Positions 9,213-18,340 of a DNA stretch of 64,000 nucleotides are shown here, piece after piece. Source of the stretch: BQJU01 sp965229635. Its GTDB lineage: Bacteria; Bacteroidota; Bacteroidia; Chitinophagales; Saprospiraceae. A program made the position numbers and the translations under genes. Numbering within the stretch: the first letter of the stretch is position 1; the number at the start of each line of letters is the position of its first letter. Under the pieces are notes generated by a model. That model was not told the DNA's origin. It saw only the letters and a list, made by a program, of their open reading frames with translations, and searched no databases. The DNA lies in NCBI GenBank assembly GCA_965229635.1, contig OZ245894.1, positions 2,170,001 through 2,234,000 on the forward strand. Reading direction: 5' to 3'.

Positions 9213-11144
9213 ATGGTGAAGCAATCAGATGAAGGTAATTTCAGAAAGTTTAAAGATTTCGTAACGCTAACCTCAGACGGATTTTTTTACCTGGAATGCC
9301 GAAAACCCATTGATATCACCCTGCCCATAGAAGAGCAGGTGAAACAATTTTACGACCATACCTATATCGAGGAATGCAATCCTGCGATGGCTAAAATCTA
9401 CGGAGTGGATTCTCCGGATATTATCATTGGCCGAAAATATCAGGAGATCCATCAGGGAAATGTATGGGACGCGCATAATGCCACAGTTAAAACCTTTCTG
9501 GATAATGGCTATAGACTCAAGGCCGAAGAATTTAGTCATGAGAATGATGAAGGTGATACACGTTACTTCATGGCACATGCGGTGGGCATCGTGGAGGATG
9601 GCTATCTAAAGGGCCTTTGGGGTAGCAGGCGCGAAATTACGGAGAAGAAGACCATTGAAATTAAGGCCAGGCATAGGGAAAACCTTTACAATAGTCTGCT
9701 GGAACATAGCCCGATGGGCGTATTGTTTGTTGATCCCCAAGGCATCATTAAGAATTTTAATCCAGCCTTTAACAACTTATTGGGCTACGAGAAAGAAGAA
9801 TTGATTGGTTGTGATTTCCGAGACCTGACCCATCCTGAAGACGTGAAAAAAGAACTGGCCTTACTCATCCCGGCGATGAAGGAAGGCCTGCCTTCGGTGA
9901 AGCTGGAAAAACGGTTCTTACATAAAGATGGTCACCCGATCTGGACTAGTGTGGGTACTGCCTTGATCTACGGCGATGATGGCCGCTTGCGTCATGCGGT
10001 GGCCATGGTGGTGGATGTGAATGACCGCAATCAGGCATTGAAATCCTTTCAGGAAAATGAGGCACTTCTAACGAGTGTATTAAAAGCGCTGCCGGATTTA
10101 AAATTCCGCATCAACCTCGATGGTGTTTTTGTGGATTATTATCCTGCGGAAAGTGAGGAGGATTTATTATTGCCACCTGAATCTTTTCTCGGTAAAACGG
10201 TTGATGAAATTCTACCTGTTCCTGTCTCCATTGGTTTTAAAGCCAATATGCTGAAGGCACATGAATCCGGACTGGTGCAGATTTTTGAATACGCCTTATC
10301 CATCCGTGAAGAGATCAACTATTTCGAGGCTCGCATCAGCGCACTAAATGACACGGAGTTTATTACAGTGATCAGGAATATTTCGGAGCGTAAAAAAGCC
10401 CAGCGCACACTCCAGGAAAAGATTCAGGAACTGGACGTGAAAAACCGACAGCTACAAAAATACATCGACTCCAATTTGCAGCTGGAAAACTTCGCCTACA
10501 TCGCCTCGCACGATCTGCGGGAACCCCTGCGGACCATGAGTACTTTTGCTCAGTTGTTGCAACGCCGTTATGGCAACCAATTGGACGAACAAGGTGAGAG
10601 TTATATCGAGTTTATCAATAAGGGAGCGGCAAACCTCAATCAACTCATTGAGGATTTATTGACCTATTCTCGGGTGAATACGGGAGATCAGACCAAAACG
10701 ATGATTGATGTCAATGATCTTTTGGAAGAGGTGAAAAAAGGACTGGCAAAAACAATCCAGGAAAGCAAGGCGGTATTTTACACCAAAAACCTTCCGGAAA
10801 GCATTCATGCCAATGCCATTAAGATCAAGCAGCTTTTCCAAAACCTGATTGCTAATGCTATCAAATTTAGGCAGGAGGATCAGGCGCCGTACATCGAAAT
10901 TTCGGCCAGGGATACTGGTAGCCATTGGCAATTTAAAGTAGCCGACAATGGTATCGGCATTAAACCCGATTATCAGGAAACTATCTTTTTACTTTTTAAA
11001 AAGCTACACGGCATGGGCGATTATGAAGGTACCGGCCTGGGGTTGGCCATCTGTAAAAAGGTGGTAGAACAACACCAGGGGGATATTTGGGTGGAATCCA
11101 CGCCGGGAGAAGGCTCCACGTTTTATTTTACCTTAAAAAAATAG
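9213..11144 (+). CDS. Multi-PAS sensor histidine kinase
   Basis: This 643-residue kinase has no transmembrane helix and is probably a cytosolic sensor. Three PAS/PAC-like modules occupy about residues 15-150, 160-280 and 285-395 (ITEKKTIEI, MVVDVNDRNQ and RNISERKKAQ mark their ends). A coiled coil (about 395-425) leads to the HisKA domain with phosphoacceptor His433 in FAYIASHDLREPLRTM. The ATPase domain has its N box (FQNLIANAIKFR, about 541), G1 box (VADNGIGIKPDY) and G2 box (GTGLGLAICKKV). This architecture is close to phytochrome-like and LvrB-type kinases. No response regulator lies adjacent, so the cognate partner is unknown. The secreted helical protein precedes it by 15 bases. Confidence 0.93.
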   Translation: MVKQSDEGNFRKFKDFVTLTSDGFFYLECRKPIDITLPIEEQVKQFYDHTYIEECNPAMAKIYGVDSPDIIIGRKYQEIHQGNVWDAHNATVKTFLDNGYRLKAEEFSHENDEGDTRYFMAHAVGIVEDGYLKGLWGSRREITEKKTIEIKARHRENLYNSLLEHSPMGVLFVDPQGIIKNFNPAFNNLLGYEKEELIGCDFRDLTHPEDVKKELALLIPAMKEGLPSVKLEKRFLHKDGHPIWTSVGTALIYGDDGRLRHAVAMVVDVNDRNQALKSFQENEALLTSVLKALPDLKFRINLDGVFVDYYPAESEEDLLLPPESFLGKTVDEILPVPVSIGFKANMLKAHESGLVQIFEYALSIREEINYFEARISALNDTEFITVIRNISERKKAQRTLQEKIQELDVKNRQLQKYIDSNLQLENFAYIASHDLREPLRTMSTFAQLLQRRYGNQLDEQGESYIEFINKGAANLNQLIEDLLTYSRVNTGDQTKTMIDVNDLLEEVKKGLAKTIQESKAVFYTKNLPESIHANAIKIKQLFQNLIANAIKFRQEDQAPYIEISARDTGSHWQFKVADNGIGIKPDYQETIFLLFKKLHGMGDYEGTGLGLAICKKVVEQHQGDIWVESTPGEGSTFYFTLKK

Positions 11145-11219
11145 GTGCTCCACCAAACATAATCCAGCAGAACCAAATGCACGCTGGCTTGTTGCACTTG
11201 ATGAAAGAACGCATCGGTT

Positions 11220-12257
11220 ATGCCCTTATTGGAATTTACTCAGGACGGTATTTATTGCGCCCAGGCTCAGGTTCATATTGATCCCTGGCGACCGGTGAAA
11301 AGGGCATTGATTACCCACGGTCACGCTGACCATTCCCGCTATGGCCATAGCAATTATCTCTGTACCCGTAAAGCGGCCCCGGTGATTCGTTATAGATTGG
11401 GGCCAGTCAAGCTGGAAACGGTTGAATATGGAGAAAGCAAGACGATTAATGGTGTTCAATTTACCTTTTTTCCTGCCGGGCACATCATTGGTTCGGCCCA
11501 GATTCGGGTGGAGTACCAGGGGGAGATATGGGTGGTGTCGGGAGATTATAAACTAGAGGATGATGGCCTATGCCAACCCTTCGAACCAGTCAAATGCCAC
11601 ACTTTTGTTACGGAATCTACCTTCGGCCTGCCGGTTTATACCTGGAAAGACCAGGCGACTGTTTTTGGCGAGATCAATCAGTGGTGGCGTAGCAATCAGG
11701 CGGAGGGAAAGGTTAGTTTACTGACCGGTTATTCTCTGGGCAAGGCTCAGCGCATTATTCAGCATTTGGATACATCCATCGGTAAAATTTATACACACGG
11801 AGCCATTGAAAATACGAATGAAGTGATTCGCCAACAAGGCTTTCCGTTGCAACCTACTACTCGCGTTACGAAAGATATCAAAGTCAGTGAATATCCCGGC
11901 AATCTGGTCATCGCTCCGCCTTCCGCTGCGGGATCGAGCTGGGCCAAGAAATTTAAGCAGGTTTCAGTGGGTATTGCCTCTGGCTGGATGAGTCTGCGGG
12001 GCGCACGCAGGAGAAGAGGCGCTGATCGCGGATTTGTTTTATCGGATCATGCCGATTGGGAAGGCCTGAATGAGGCCATCAAAGGTACCGGTGCAGAGAC
12101 CATTTATGTCACTCACGGATACACCAATATCTTCAGCCGCTGGTTACGCGAGCAAGGCTATGAGGCCATCGAAGTAAAGACGGAATACGAAGGAGAGTTA
12201 TCAGAGATCAGCGAGGCAAGTGAAGAAGAGGAGGAAACGCGCAAAGACGCCAATTGA
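11220..12257 (+). CDS. Ligase-associated MBL-fold DNA exonuclease
   Basis: This 345-residue metallo-beta-lactamase-fold protein belongs to the mRNA 3'-end processing factor-like group annotated as ligase-associated DNA exonuclease. The metal motif is intact: THGHADHSRYG, with His33, His35, Asp37 and His38. Other family blocks are FFPAGHIIGSAQI, VVSGDYKLEDDGLC, THGAIENTNEVI, and the late FVLSDHADWEGL and YVTHGY. The family normally sits beside an ATP-dependent DNA ligase and a DEXH helicase in a predicted repair operon. Here neither is in the window: the flanks are a histidine kinase and a convergent Fe-S gene. Its final codons form half of a hairpin with the downstream sequence (12241-12275). 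Confidence 0.88.
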   Translation: MPLLEFTQDGIYCAQAQVHIDPWRPVKRALITHGHADHSRYGHSNYLCTRKAAPVIRYRLGPVKLETVEYGESKTINGVQFTFFPAGHIIGSAQIRVEYQGEIWVVSGDYKLEDDGLCQPFEPVKCHTFVTESTFGLPVYTWKDQATVFGEINQWWRSNQAEGKVSLLTGYSLGKAQRIIQHLDTSIGKIYTHGAIENTNEVIRQQGFPLQPTTRVTKDIKVSEYPGNLVIAPPSAAGSSWAKKFKQVSVGIASGWMSLRGARRRRGADRGFVLSDHADWEGLNEAIKGTGAETIYVTHGYTNIFSRWLREQGYEAIEVKTEYEGELSEISEASEEEEETRKDAN

Positions 12258-12275
12258 TGTAAAAGGCGTCTTTGC
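12241..12275. terminator. Perfect 11-bp inverted repeat between convergent genes
   Basis: The arm gcaaagacgcc (12241-12251) pairs exactly with ggcgtctttgc (12265-12275), with a 13-base loop. The left arm lies inside the last codons of the exonuclease gene, whose stop is in the loop. A moderately T-rich stretch follows on the plus strand, so it probably terminates the exonuclease transcript and perhaps the convergent one. Confidence 0.6.
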
Positions 12276-12298
12276 ATCTCATATTTTTGGTTCTTTGA

Positions 12299-12913
12299 CT
12301 AGCCCATTTCGGCAACGACTTCCCGTACTTCCGGGATCATACGCTTTAGCATACCTTCAATACCAGCCTTTAAGGTGACGGTAGAAGAAGGGCAGCCACT
12401 ACAGGAACCCTGCAAAACGACAGTTACCGTTCCCTGACTAAAGGCCTTAAACTCGATATTACCACCGTCCATTTCTACGGCCGGTTTTACATAAGTATCG
12501 ATCAAATCTTTGATTTTTGTAACGATTTCCACTTCATCTTCAGAGTATTCGTAGGAAGCGCCACGCTCTGCTTCAATTTTGGCCATAGCCTCATCAAAGC
12601 CATCTTTCACAATTTCCTTGCCTTCTTCAATGTAGCCTTTGATGAATTCCTTCAGCTTCAGCATAATGTCTTCCCAGGCGTAGTTAAACTCCTTGGTGAC
12701 TGTGACAAAGTTATTGCAGACGTATACCCCTTTGACGTAGGGCAATTCAAATAATGCGGTACCCAGCGGCGACCATTCTTGTGCCAGTTCTTCCTCGCGA
12801 AAATCGGCAGTACCCTTGTACAACATCCGGTTGGTGACAAATTTCAATGATTCCGGGTTGGGGGTCTGCTCCGTGTACAACATTACCGGGCTTTTCGTTA
12901 CCGTACTCTCCAT
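12299..12913 (-). CDS. nfuA: Nfu-type iron-sulfur scaffold/carrier protein
   Basis: This 204-residue protein has two domains. Residues about 10-95 form the Nfu N-terminal domain (MLYTEQTPNPESLKFVTNR, AQEWSPLGTALFELPYVKGV). Residues about 125-200 form the NifU C-terminal-type domain with the cluster-binding pair Cys171-x-x-Cys174 in GSCSGCPSSTVTLK. Dimers of this family hold a [4Fe-4S] cluster at the CxxC and hand it to apo-proteins in the cytoplasm. The gene is single, convergent with the exonuclease gene. A plausible client in the same window is the Fe-S L-serine dehydratase. The symbol follows the family; the domain order is that of eukaryotic and Bacteroidota Nfu. Confidence 0.92.
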   Translation of the reverse strand: MESTVTKSPVMLYTEQTPNPESLKFVTNRMLYKGTADFREEELAQEWSPLGTALFELPYVKGVYVCNNFVTVTKEFNYAWEDIMLKLKEFIKGYIEEGKEIVKDGFDEAMAKIEAERGASYEYSEDEVEIVTKIKDLIDTYVKPAVEMDGGNIEFKAFSQGTVTVVLQGSCSGCPSSTVTLKAGIEGMLKRMIPEVREVVAEMG

Positions 12914-13156
12914 GGTCTAGTTATTGTTTTTGCTTAAAAGTAAAGTCTTATTTAGACTCAGTCTACAAAAATAACACATTATTGGTGGACTGGTTTTATA
13001 ATGGATGGACAATTTTTTGCAAATATCCATAATTCACCCCGCCAGCGAGCGTTTAAAATGTGATGCGTACTGTAGGCAAGTCTTGGACGTGTATTATTCC
13101 CGGATACAACCATCTACCCAATTTTTGCATCTAATCAAGAAAAACCCATTATCACC

Positions 13157-14641
13157 ATGAAAACTCATTGGCTTATCCTGATGTTTTGCGCTTTCTTTTC
13201 CGCAGCCACCGCCCAGCGAGGCGAATTCAAAATTTATGACAATGGTCTGATTTACGACGATACCACTGTGCAATACCTGAATGTAATGGTGGATTCGCTC
13301 AACCTGGTGTACAAAACCTGCGATCTGGACCAGGATTACTACGCTTACCCGCAAACCTTTGCCCACAGATTTGTGATTGAGGGCAATGTCGAGCAAGTGA
13401 AGCGAGATTTGGAGAAGGACCTGCCCTTTGCGGAACTGGAAAAAAGATACCCCGGCATTGAGATTGAAGAAAATCTATTGATCACCCGGTATGAGACGAG
13501 ATATCGTGATGAAGAACCGTCCTGGAAATTTCAGGAAATGCCCGTGAACTATGGCTATGGACTGAGTATTTACTGGCCGAAGTCCAATGAACAACCGACC
13601 AGGGGAAGCTATGTTTATAAACAATACGACCAAACAACGACGGGTCTATACTTCATCGATGATCTCCAGCAGAAAAAGTTGTCAGACCGGCACGCACGGA
13701 TGGTGCAGTACGTGGATTGCATGGTAGATACCAGTGCTCAAATCATTTTGGACGATATGTACGAAGAGCAATGGGAATTACCCAAAACGATGAAATCGGC
13801 CCGGGCTTTTCTGACACTGGTTAATGACTATCCTGGACATCCCAAATATCCGGAAAAGGACATAGAGGATTATAATGACAGCATTCAGGTACAGGCCTTT
13901 GATGAGGCTTACGCCAAATACTGGCAAGAACTGGATGAATGGCTCAAGCAAAAGGAAACATACATCACTCAGGAATTGTCGAAAACGCAGAAATTTAAAA
14001 CGCTGCTGCGGGAAGCCATTCAGGAGATTGAGACCAACCGGGTTTCCAGTGAGGAACTGGAATACTATCTGGGGAAATACTATTCAAAAGAAAAGGCACT
14101 GGAGTTGAAGCGCAACCGCAGAGTGGTGGGTTTTTGCAGTCAGGACAGCCGTCCACGGGAACACGCGATGCAAATTGCGGTGTTGGCGGCGGAAGCAGCA
14201 CAGTGGGATATTTTCCTGCGGGCACACCTCAATATTATGAATGACCGTTTTGAGCGGGTCTCGGATGGTAGCTATGCCTGGGGAGAACGACAAACCTACA
14301 TCAGAGAACTGGAGGTTTTGGGGTTTGATGTGCCACAGTTATTGATTGGTTCTTGTTTGGCTGTAGCCAATACCAGTGAAGGGCACTACTGGGGCAATGT
14401 ACGGCGAATTGGGCGCGCCCTGGCGGAAGCGCAGGAAAGGGAAAAAGTAGAAAAAATAATGCTCGAACTGATCCAGGATGACCAATTAGATGCCTACAAT
14501 CGCATGCTGGTAGTGTATCTATATCGGAATTACATCCATAGCTTACCTGAGGAAGAACGACAGCCTCAGTGGGATCAACTCAGCGTAGCGGCGGAGCAAT
14601 TGCCGAAGGTGATTGCCGAAAAAATCGAATTCGGCAAATAA
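13157..14641 (+). CDS. Secreted protein of unknown function
   Basis: This 494-residue protein has a Sec signal peptide (MKTHWLILMFCAFFSAATAQ, cleavage after TAQ). The mature protein is acidic and mostly helical, rich in Glu, Tyr and Trp (NYGYGLSIYWPKSNE, YAKYWQELDEWLKQKE). The C-terminal third (about 330-490) has a helical-repeat look (RPREHAMQIAVLAAEAAQWD). I recognise no family or catalytic motif, and there is no T9SS sorting domain, so it may stay in the periplasm. It is convergent with the mevalonate block, only 6 bases from the GHMP kinase stop. The 243-base upstream gap is shared with divergent nfuA; on the minus strand it holds a TATTTTTG element (12966-12973) that may serve nfuA. Confidence 0.8.
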   Translation: MKTHWLILMFCAFFSAATAQRGEFKIYDNGLIYDDTTVQYLNVMVDSLNLVYKTCDLDQDYYAYPQTFAHRFVIEGNVEQVKRDLEKDLPFAELEKRYPGIEIEENLLITRYETRYRDEEPSWKFQEMPVNYGYGLSIYWPKSNEQPTRGSYVYKQYDQTTTGLYFIDDLQQKKLSDRHARMVQYVDCMVDTSAQIILDDMYEEQWELPKTMKSARAFLTLVNDYPGHPKYPEKDIEDYNDSIQVQAFDEAYAKYWQELDEWLKQKETYITQELSKTQKFKTLLREAIQEIETNRVSSEELEYYLGKYYSKEKALELKRNRRVVGFCSQDSRPREHAMQIAVLAAEAAQWDIFLRAHLNIMNDRFERVSDGSYAWGERQTYIRELEVLGFDVPQLLIGSCLAVANTSEGHYWGNVRRIGRALAEAQEREKVEKIMLELIQDDQLDAYNRMLVVYLYRNYIHSLPEEERQPQWDQLSVAAEQLPKVIAEKIEFGK

Positions 14642-14647
14642 CCATCA

Positions 14648-15583
14648 TTACAGGATCAGATCATGATAAGCAAAGATGGTTTTAAATCCTTTTTGCCGGA
14701 AATAATTGATGGTATCAGCTTGAGATAGGGGCGCCGCCGCCAGCACAAAATCGCCGCCCCAGGCGCCCAGCGATTTGATTGCTCCTGGAAAATCAGGGAA
14801 GTGCAGTTCCTTGGCTCGATCGAGTTGAAGGATTCGGCTCACCAGTTGCTCGTGCTCATGGATCCGCCGTTCAAAATCGGGTAGGGATGTTGCATTGGCC
14901 ATAGCCAGAGATAGTTCACTAATTTCTTGAATCAATCCACTATCTTTTCCCGCTACATTGCGGTAACGCTGAATACCTTCACGGCTATCTTGCTTCTGGC
15001 CGAGGTAGACAAAGTACAGCTGATCGACAAAAGCAGGCCGGAAGGGAATTTCCACGTAATGCCCGCGCTGATTTCTCTTTTGGTATAAAATAGGGCCTTT
15101 GGCTTCGGCGCAAGCAAGATCATATCCCGAACCACCAAAGGTGTTGGCAAGTAATCGATATGGATCAACCTTGGCCCATTGGGCTAAAGCGGAGACCAGG
15201 GTGGAACTGCTGCCCAGACCCCACTGGCGGGAAAAATCGAGATGGGTTTTGAGATGAAAGGCGTCGTCTTCCTTAAAAAAGCCAGGCTTCAAGGTAGTGA
15301 TGCTTTGCAGCAAATCCAATACTCGCTGGGCAATTTGGTGGTCACTAGACTGCACAATTTCTAAAGGGAAAATAGAAAAGTGTGCTTCAAACCAGCATTG
15401 TTCTTTAACCGTGAAGCTTTTCCAGTGAATTTGATTGGTGGTTTCATGCATTTGCTCAACCTGCAGGGATTGCCCCAGTCGAGTAGGCAAAGCTAGGGCA
15501 AGGGCACCATCCAATACGAAGTATTCTGCACTTAGCAGCAATTTGCCATGAGCATGAATGTGGTATGGAGCGCGTGCCAACAT
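14648..15583 (-). CDS. GYDIA-family GHMP kinase, probable mevalonate-pathway kinase
   Basis: This 311-residue GHMP-superfamily kinase carries the ATP-binding glycine/serine loop RQWGLGSSSTLVSALAQW (about residues 114-131) and, further on, GGSGYDLACAEAKGP, a variant (GYDLA) of the GYDIA motif that names a Bacteroidota-specific group of mevalonate-type kinases. It is expected to phosphorylate mevalonate or phosphomevalonate in the cytoplasm. It is the last gene of a tight three-gene run (type 2 IPP isomerase, HMG-CoA reductase, this kinase), starting 8 bases after the reductase stop, which supports an isoprenoid role. Which phosphorylation step it performs cannot be decided from sequence. Confidence 0.88.
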   Translation of the reverse strand: MLARAPYHIHAHGKLLLSAEYFVLDGALALALPTRLGQSLQVEQMHETTNQIHWKSFTVKEQCWFEAHFSIFPLEIVQSSDHQIAQRVLDLLQSITTLKPGFFKEDDAFHLKTHLDFSRQWGLGSSSTLVSALAQWAKVDPYRLLANTFGGSGYDLACAEAKGPILYQKRNQRGHYVEIPFRPAFVDQLYFVYLGQKQDSREGIQRYRNVAGKDSGLIQEISELSLAMANATSLPDFERRIHEHEQLVSRILQLDRAKELHFPDFPGAIKSLGAWGGDFVLAAAPLSQADTINYFRQKGFKTIFAYHDLIL

Positions 15584-15591
15584 CTCAAGAC

Positions 15592-16944
15592 TTATTTGGT
15601 GGCATAGATGGCCTGACCGTTGCGGTTGCGCAGGGACTCCACAAACTCACGGACGGAGCTAAAGGAAACGACCTTGTCGGTAAAATAGACTTCAGCCTGC
15701 AATGCTTCCCGCTCGTCAGCGCCCAGATGGTTCAAGATGTTTTTGAGGTGCATCTTCATGTGGCCATGCTGGATACCGGTGGTAACCAGAGATCGAACGG
15801 CGGCAAAATTTTGTGCCAGGCCGGTGGCGGCGATGATCATCATCAGCTCCTCTGCGCCAGGATTGCCCAATAATTCCAGGGAACGTTTGGCCAATGGGTG
15901 CAAGGTGGTGAGTCCACCTACCGTGCCCAGTGCCAGGGGCAGATCCATCCAGAAGCGGAAGGTGCCGTCTTTCACTTCACAGGAGCTCAGGCTGCGGTAT
16001 TGCCCGTCGCGTGCGGCGTAAGTATGACCACAGGCTTCGATGGCCCGGAAGTCATTGGCTGTAGCCAAAACAACGGCGTCTACGCCGTTAAAGATGCCTT
16101 TGTTGTGAGTGGTCGCTCGATATGGGTCAATTTGTGCAATGCGAATGGCGGTGGCAAATTTTTGGGCAAAAGTAGGACCGTCCATGTCCTGACAGGCACC
16201 TTTAAGATGTTCTACCGGACAGGATACCTCCACGCGCACCAGGCATTCGGGCGTGTAATTGGATAAAATGGACATGATAATATTGACCTCCTGCTCAGTG
16301 CCGGTAAATGCCTCGTTTTCGAGAAGAAAATTTTCCAGCGTCTGTGCAAACTCCTCCAGCACCGAATTGATGAAGTTGGCCCCCATGGAGTCGCAGGTTT
16401 CAAAACTGACCATCAGTTGGTAGTAATTGGGCTCCAGGTCAGTCATATCGCGCAATTCGATATCGATTACGCCGCCGCCCCGGCTTTCCATGTTGGCGGT
16501 CAGGTAGGCCGATTCGCGCCGCAGCACTTCCTCCAATTCGGCAAAATGTTCTTTCAGCTTATTAGGAGCACCTGCCCAGGTAAAATGTACTTGTCCAAGC
16601 TTTTTGGTCGACACCACATTGGCTTTAAAGCCCCCGCGATTCAACCAGAACTTGGAAGCGCTGGCGGCCGCGGCCACTACTGAACTTTCCTCAATGACCA
16701 TTGGAACGGCGTACACCCGATCATTGATCAGAAAATTGGGTGCGATGCCGTAGGGAATAATATAGTTGGAGATGGTATTTTCGCTAAATCCGTCCAGGAT
16801 ACGCTGTAAATCCACATTTCCGTGCCAGAAGCTGCTCAACTCTTCGGCATAGGCTTCCGCATCGGCAAAGAAATTTTCGGCCAGCCATTTGACCTTTTCT
16901 TCCTTGCTCCATTTGGAAAATCCGGAAATAGTTTTATCCTGCAT
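15592..16944 (-). CDS. mvaA: Class II hydroxymethylglutaryl-CoA reductase
   Basis: This 450-residue enzyme is soluble and belongs to the bacterial class II (Pseudomonas mevalonii-like) HMG-CoA reductases. The substrate segment ENTISNYIIPYGIAPNF and PMVIEESSVVAAAASASKFW match the class, as does the catalytic lysine/aspartate region HNKGIFNGVDAVVLATANDF with RAIEACGHTYAARDG after it. An ALGTVGGLTTLHPLAKRSLE block and a C-terminal HMKMHLKNIL block with the flap histidine are present. Class II enzymes can run in either direction; placement between a type 2 IPP isomerase and a GHMP kinase argues for biosynthesis of mevalonate. It starts 20 bases after the isomerase stop. NADH versus NADPH preference is not decidable here. 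Confidence 0.95.
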   Translation of the reverse strand: MQDKTISGFSKWSKEEKVKWLAENFFADAEAYAEELSSFWHGNVDLQRILDGFSENTISNYIIPYGIAPNFLINDRVYAVPMVIEESSVVAAAASASKFWLNRGGFKANVVSTKKLGQVHFTWAGAPNKLKEHFAELEEVLRRESAYLTANMESRGGGVIDIELRDMTDLEPNYYQLMVSFETCDSMGANFINSVLEEFAQTLENFLLENEAFTGTEQEVNIIMSILSNYTPECLVRVEVSCPVEHLKGACQDMDGPTFAQKFATAIRIAQIDPYRATTHNKGIFNGVDAVVLATANDFRAIEACGHTYAARDGQYRSLSSCEVKDGTFRFWMDLPLALGTVGGLTTLHPLAKRSLELLGNPGAEELMMIIAATGLAQNFAAVRSLVTTGIQHGHMKMHLKNILNHLGADEREALQAEVYFTDKVVSFSSVREFVESLRNRNGQAIYATK

Positions 16945-16964
16945 TTTAAGTCTTTTAATGATAA

Positions 16965-18026
16965 CTATTTTACCTGTAAAAAAGCTTTCGCCAATTCCAG
17001 TCCCTGCACCTGTGCTTCGACGTATTGGTACAAGGTTTCGTAATCTCCGCGTGCGTGGCGCAGAAAGGCGGAGGCCTGTCCGTAAATAGCCGGCAGCTTT
17101 AGTTTCTCAATATAATAATAACCGTCCAGAAAGTTCTGTACCCCACCGGATACAATAATCTGCCGGCAGCGGAGTTCATCCCCCAGTTCTTCCTGAATTT
17201 GGTTGGTTAAATTTGCCATTTCCCCGGCACTGTGTCCAACCAAAGCCAGATGGCTATAGATTTCAGTTTTTTGTGCGTCGCTGCGCAACATTTCCAGCTT
17301 GGCAAAATTGGTGCCGCCATTCGCCGCAAAATCGACCGCTGCGAGTGGTAATTGCAGCAGCGCTTTCAAACTGCCGAAGCCCATGCCTTGCCCAACCTCT
17401 TTGACAATGACCGGAAGGTAATCCATCTTTTCCAAAAAGGTCATTATGGTTTGCAGGGGTGGATGCTGGAATCGATCTCCTTCGGGCTGCAACCACTCCT
17501 GCATAGGATTGACGTGGATGATGAGTCCATCGGCTTTCAGTTTATCCAGCAGTTGACTGACCCGGTACAACTCATTCTTTTCGATCAGCTGTTCCACCTG
17601 GGCAATGCCCAGATTTGCGTAAAGCGGCAAATCCTCGCCAATAAGCGGGCGAACATTAAAATCATCGAGGGTGTCATCGCTGTACAACAGGGAGCGACAA
17701 GAACCCAGGCCCATACCGAAGCCGAAGTCTTTACAGGCCCGTGCCAGATTGTGGTTGATGGTGTGAGCCATTTCGGTGCCTCCCGTCATACTGGACACCC
17801 ACATGGGCAACCGCATCTTTTTATCCAGGAAGCGAAATGGGGGCCAACTACCGGGCTCGGGATGCCCGGACAGGATCGGTTCGTAATAAAACCGGTCGTC
17901 GAGCTGTGCCCGGGTCACCTGCGACTGGAAGGCCAGTTCAATATGGTCCTTCTTTCGATTGGCCGCATTGGGGTCATCGGAATCTGGGGTAGAAAGCATG
18001 GTTTTATCTTGTGGATTATCTTTCAT
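16965..18026 (-). CDS. fni: Type 2 isopentenyl-diphosphate delta-isomerase
   Basis: This 353-residue FMN-dependent isomerase interconverts isopentenyl and dimethylallyl diphosphate in the cytoplasm, using reduced FMN. Visible family blocks are RKKDHIELAFQSQV near the N-terminus, MRLPMWVSSMTGGTEMAHTI (about 92-111), FGFGMGLGSCRSLLYSDD, LIIHVNPMQEWLQPEGD, VIVKEVGQGMGFGS and a late IIVSGGVQNFLDGYY. It is the first gene of the mevalonate run. A TAACTTTG element on the minus strand at 18055-18062, about 30 bases before the start, is a likely -7 promoter box for the whole run. Together the genes imply isoprenoid precursors made from acetyl-CoA rather than by the MEP route. Confidence 0.95.
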   Translation of the reverse strand: MKDNPQDKTMLSTPDSDDPNAANRKKDHIELAFQSQVTRAQLDDRFYYEPILSGHPEPGSWPPFRFLDKKMRLPMWVSSMTGGTEMAHTINHNLARACKDFGFGMGLGSCRSLLYSDDTLDDFNVRPLIGEDLPLYANLGIAQVEQLIEKNELYRVSQLLDKLKADGLIIHVNPMQEWLQPEGDRFQHPPLQTIMTFLEKMDYLPVIVKEVGQGMGFGSLKALLQLPLAAVDFAANGGTNFAKLEMLRSDAQKTEIYSHLALVGHSAGEMANLTNQIQEELGDELRCRQIIVSGGVQNFLDGYYYIEKLKLPAIYGQASAFLRHARGDYETLYQYVEAQVQGLELAKAFLQVK

Positions 18027-18054
18027 TCCTTTGGAAAATATGGTTGCACAAATG

Positions 18055-18062
18055 CAAAGTTA
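18055..18062 (-). promoter_or_regulatory. Candidate -7 element (TAACTTTG) for the mevalonate operon
   Basis: This is an exact TAnnTTTG match on the minus strand. It would start transcription about 20 bases before the isomerase ATG. No clear TTG is present 20 bases upstream, so only half of the promoter is supported. Confidence 0.4.
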
Positions 18063-18259
18063 GCTATTCGGACGGATTTTGTGTTAAAGCACCCACTGGT
18101 GAAACTTTGAGACGTAACAAAGAGCCGACCAAATGGTTTAGGGGTAGATTGGGGGGATATTTCAGTGAATTTTCTGGGTCCATGAAAATTTTTGTGCGAA
18201 ATTTTTACTGTTTTTCAGTCACTTATGAAATGAGATTTGCACTTTTTTTTAAAAAAGGC

Positions 18260-18290
18260 TTGTATTTTGTGATAAAGAAAATTACCTTTG
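18260..18290 (+). promoter_or_regulatory. Bacteroidota-type promoter of the ribosomal protein operon
   Basis: A -33 TTG at 18260-18262 and a -7 TACCTTTG at 18283-18290 are separated by exactly 20 bases, the preferred spacing for the Bacteroidota primary sigma factor. The predicted start near 18297 gives a leader of about 44 bases before rplM. The rest of the 314-base divergent gap is A+T-rich with nothing else recognisable. Confidence 0.75.
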
Positions 18291-18340
18291 CACTCGCATT
18301 TTTTAAAGGTATATTTTTTAAACATTAAAGCCAATATAAC

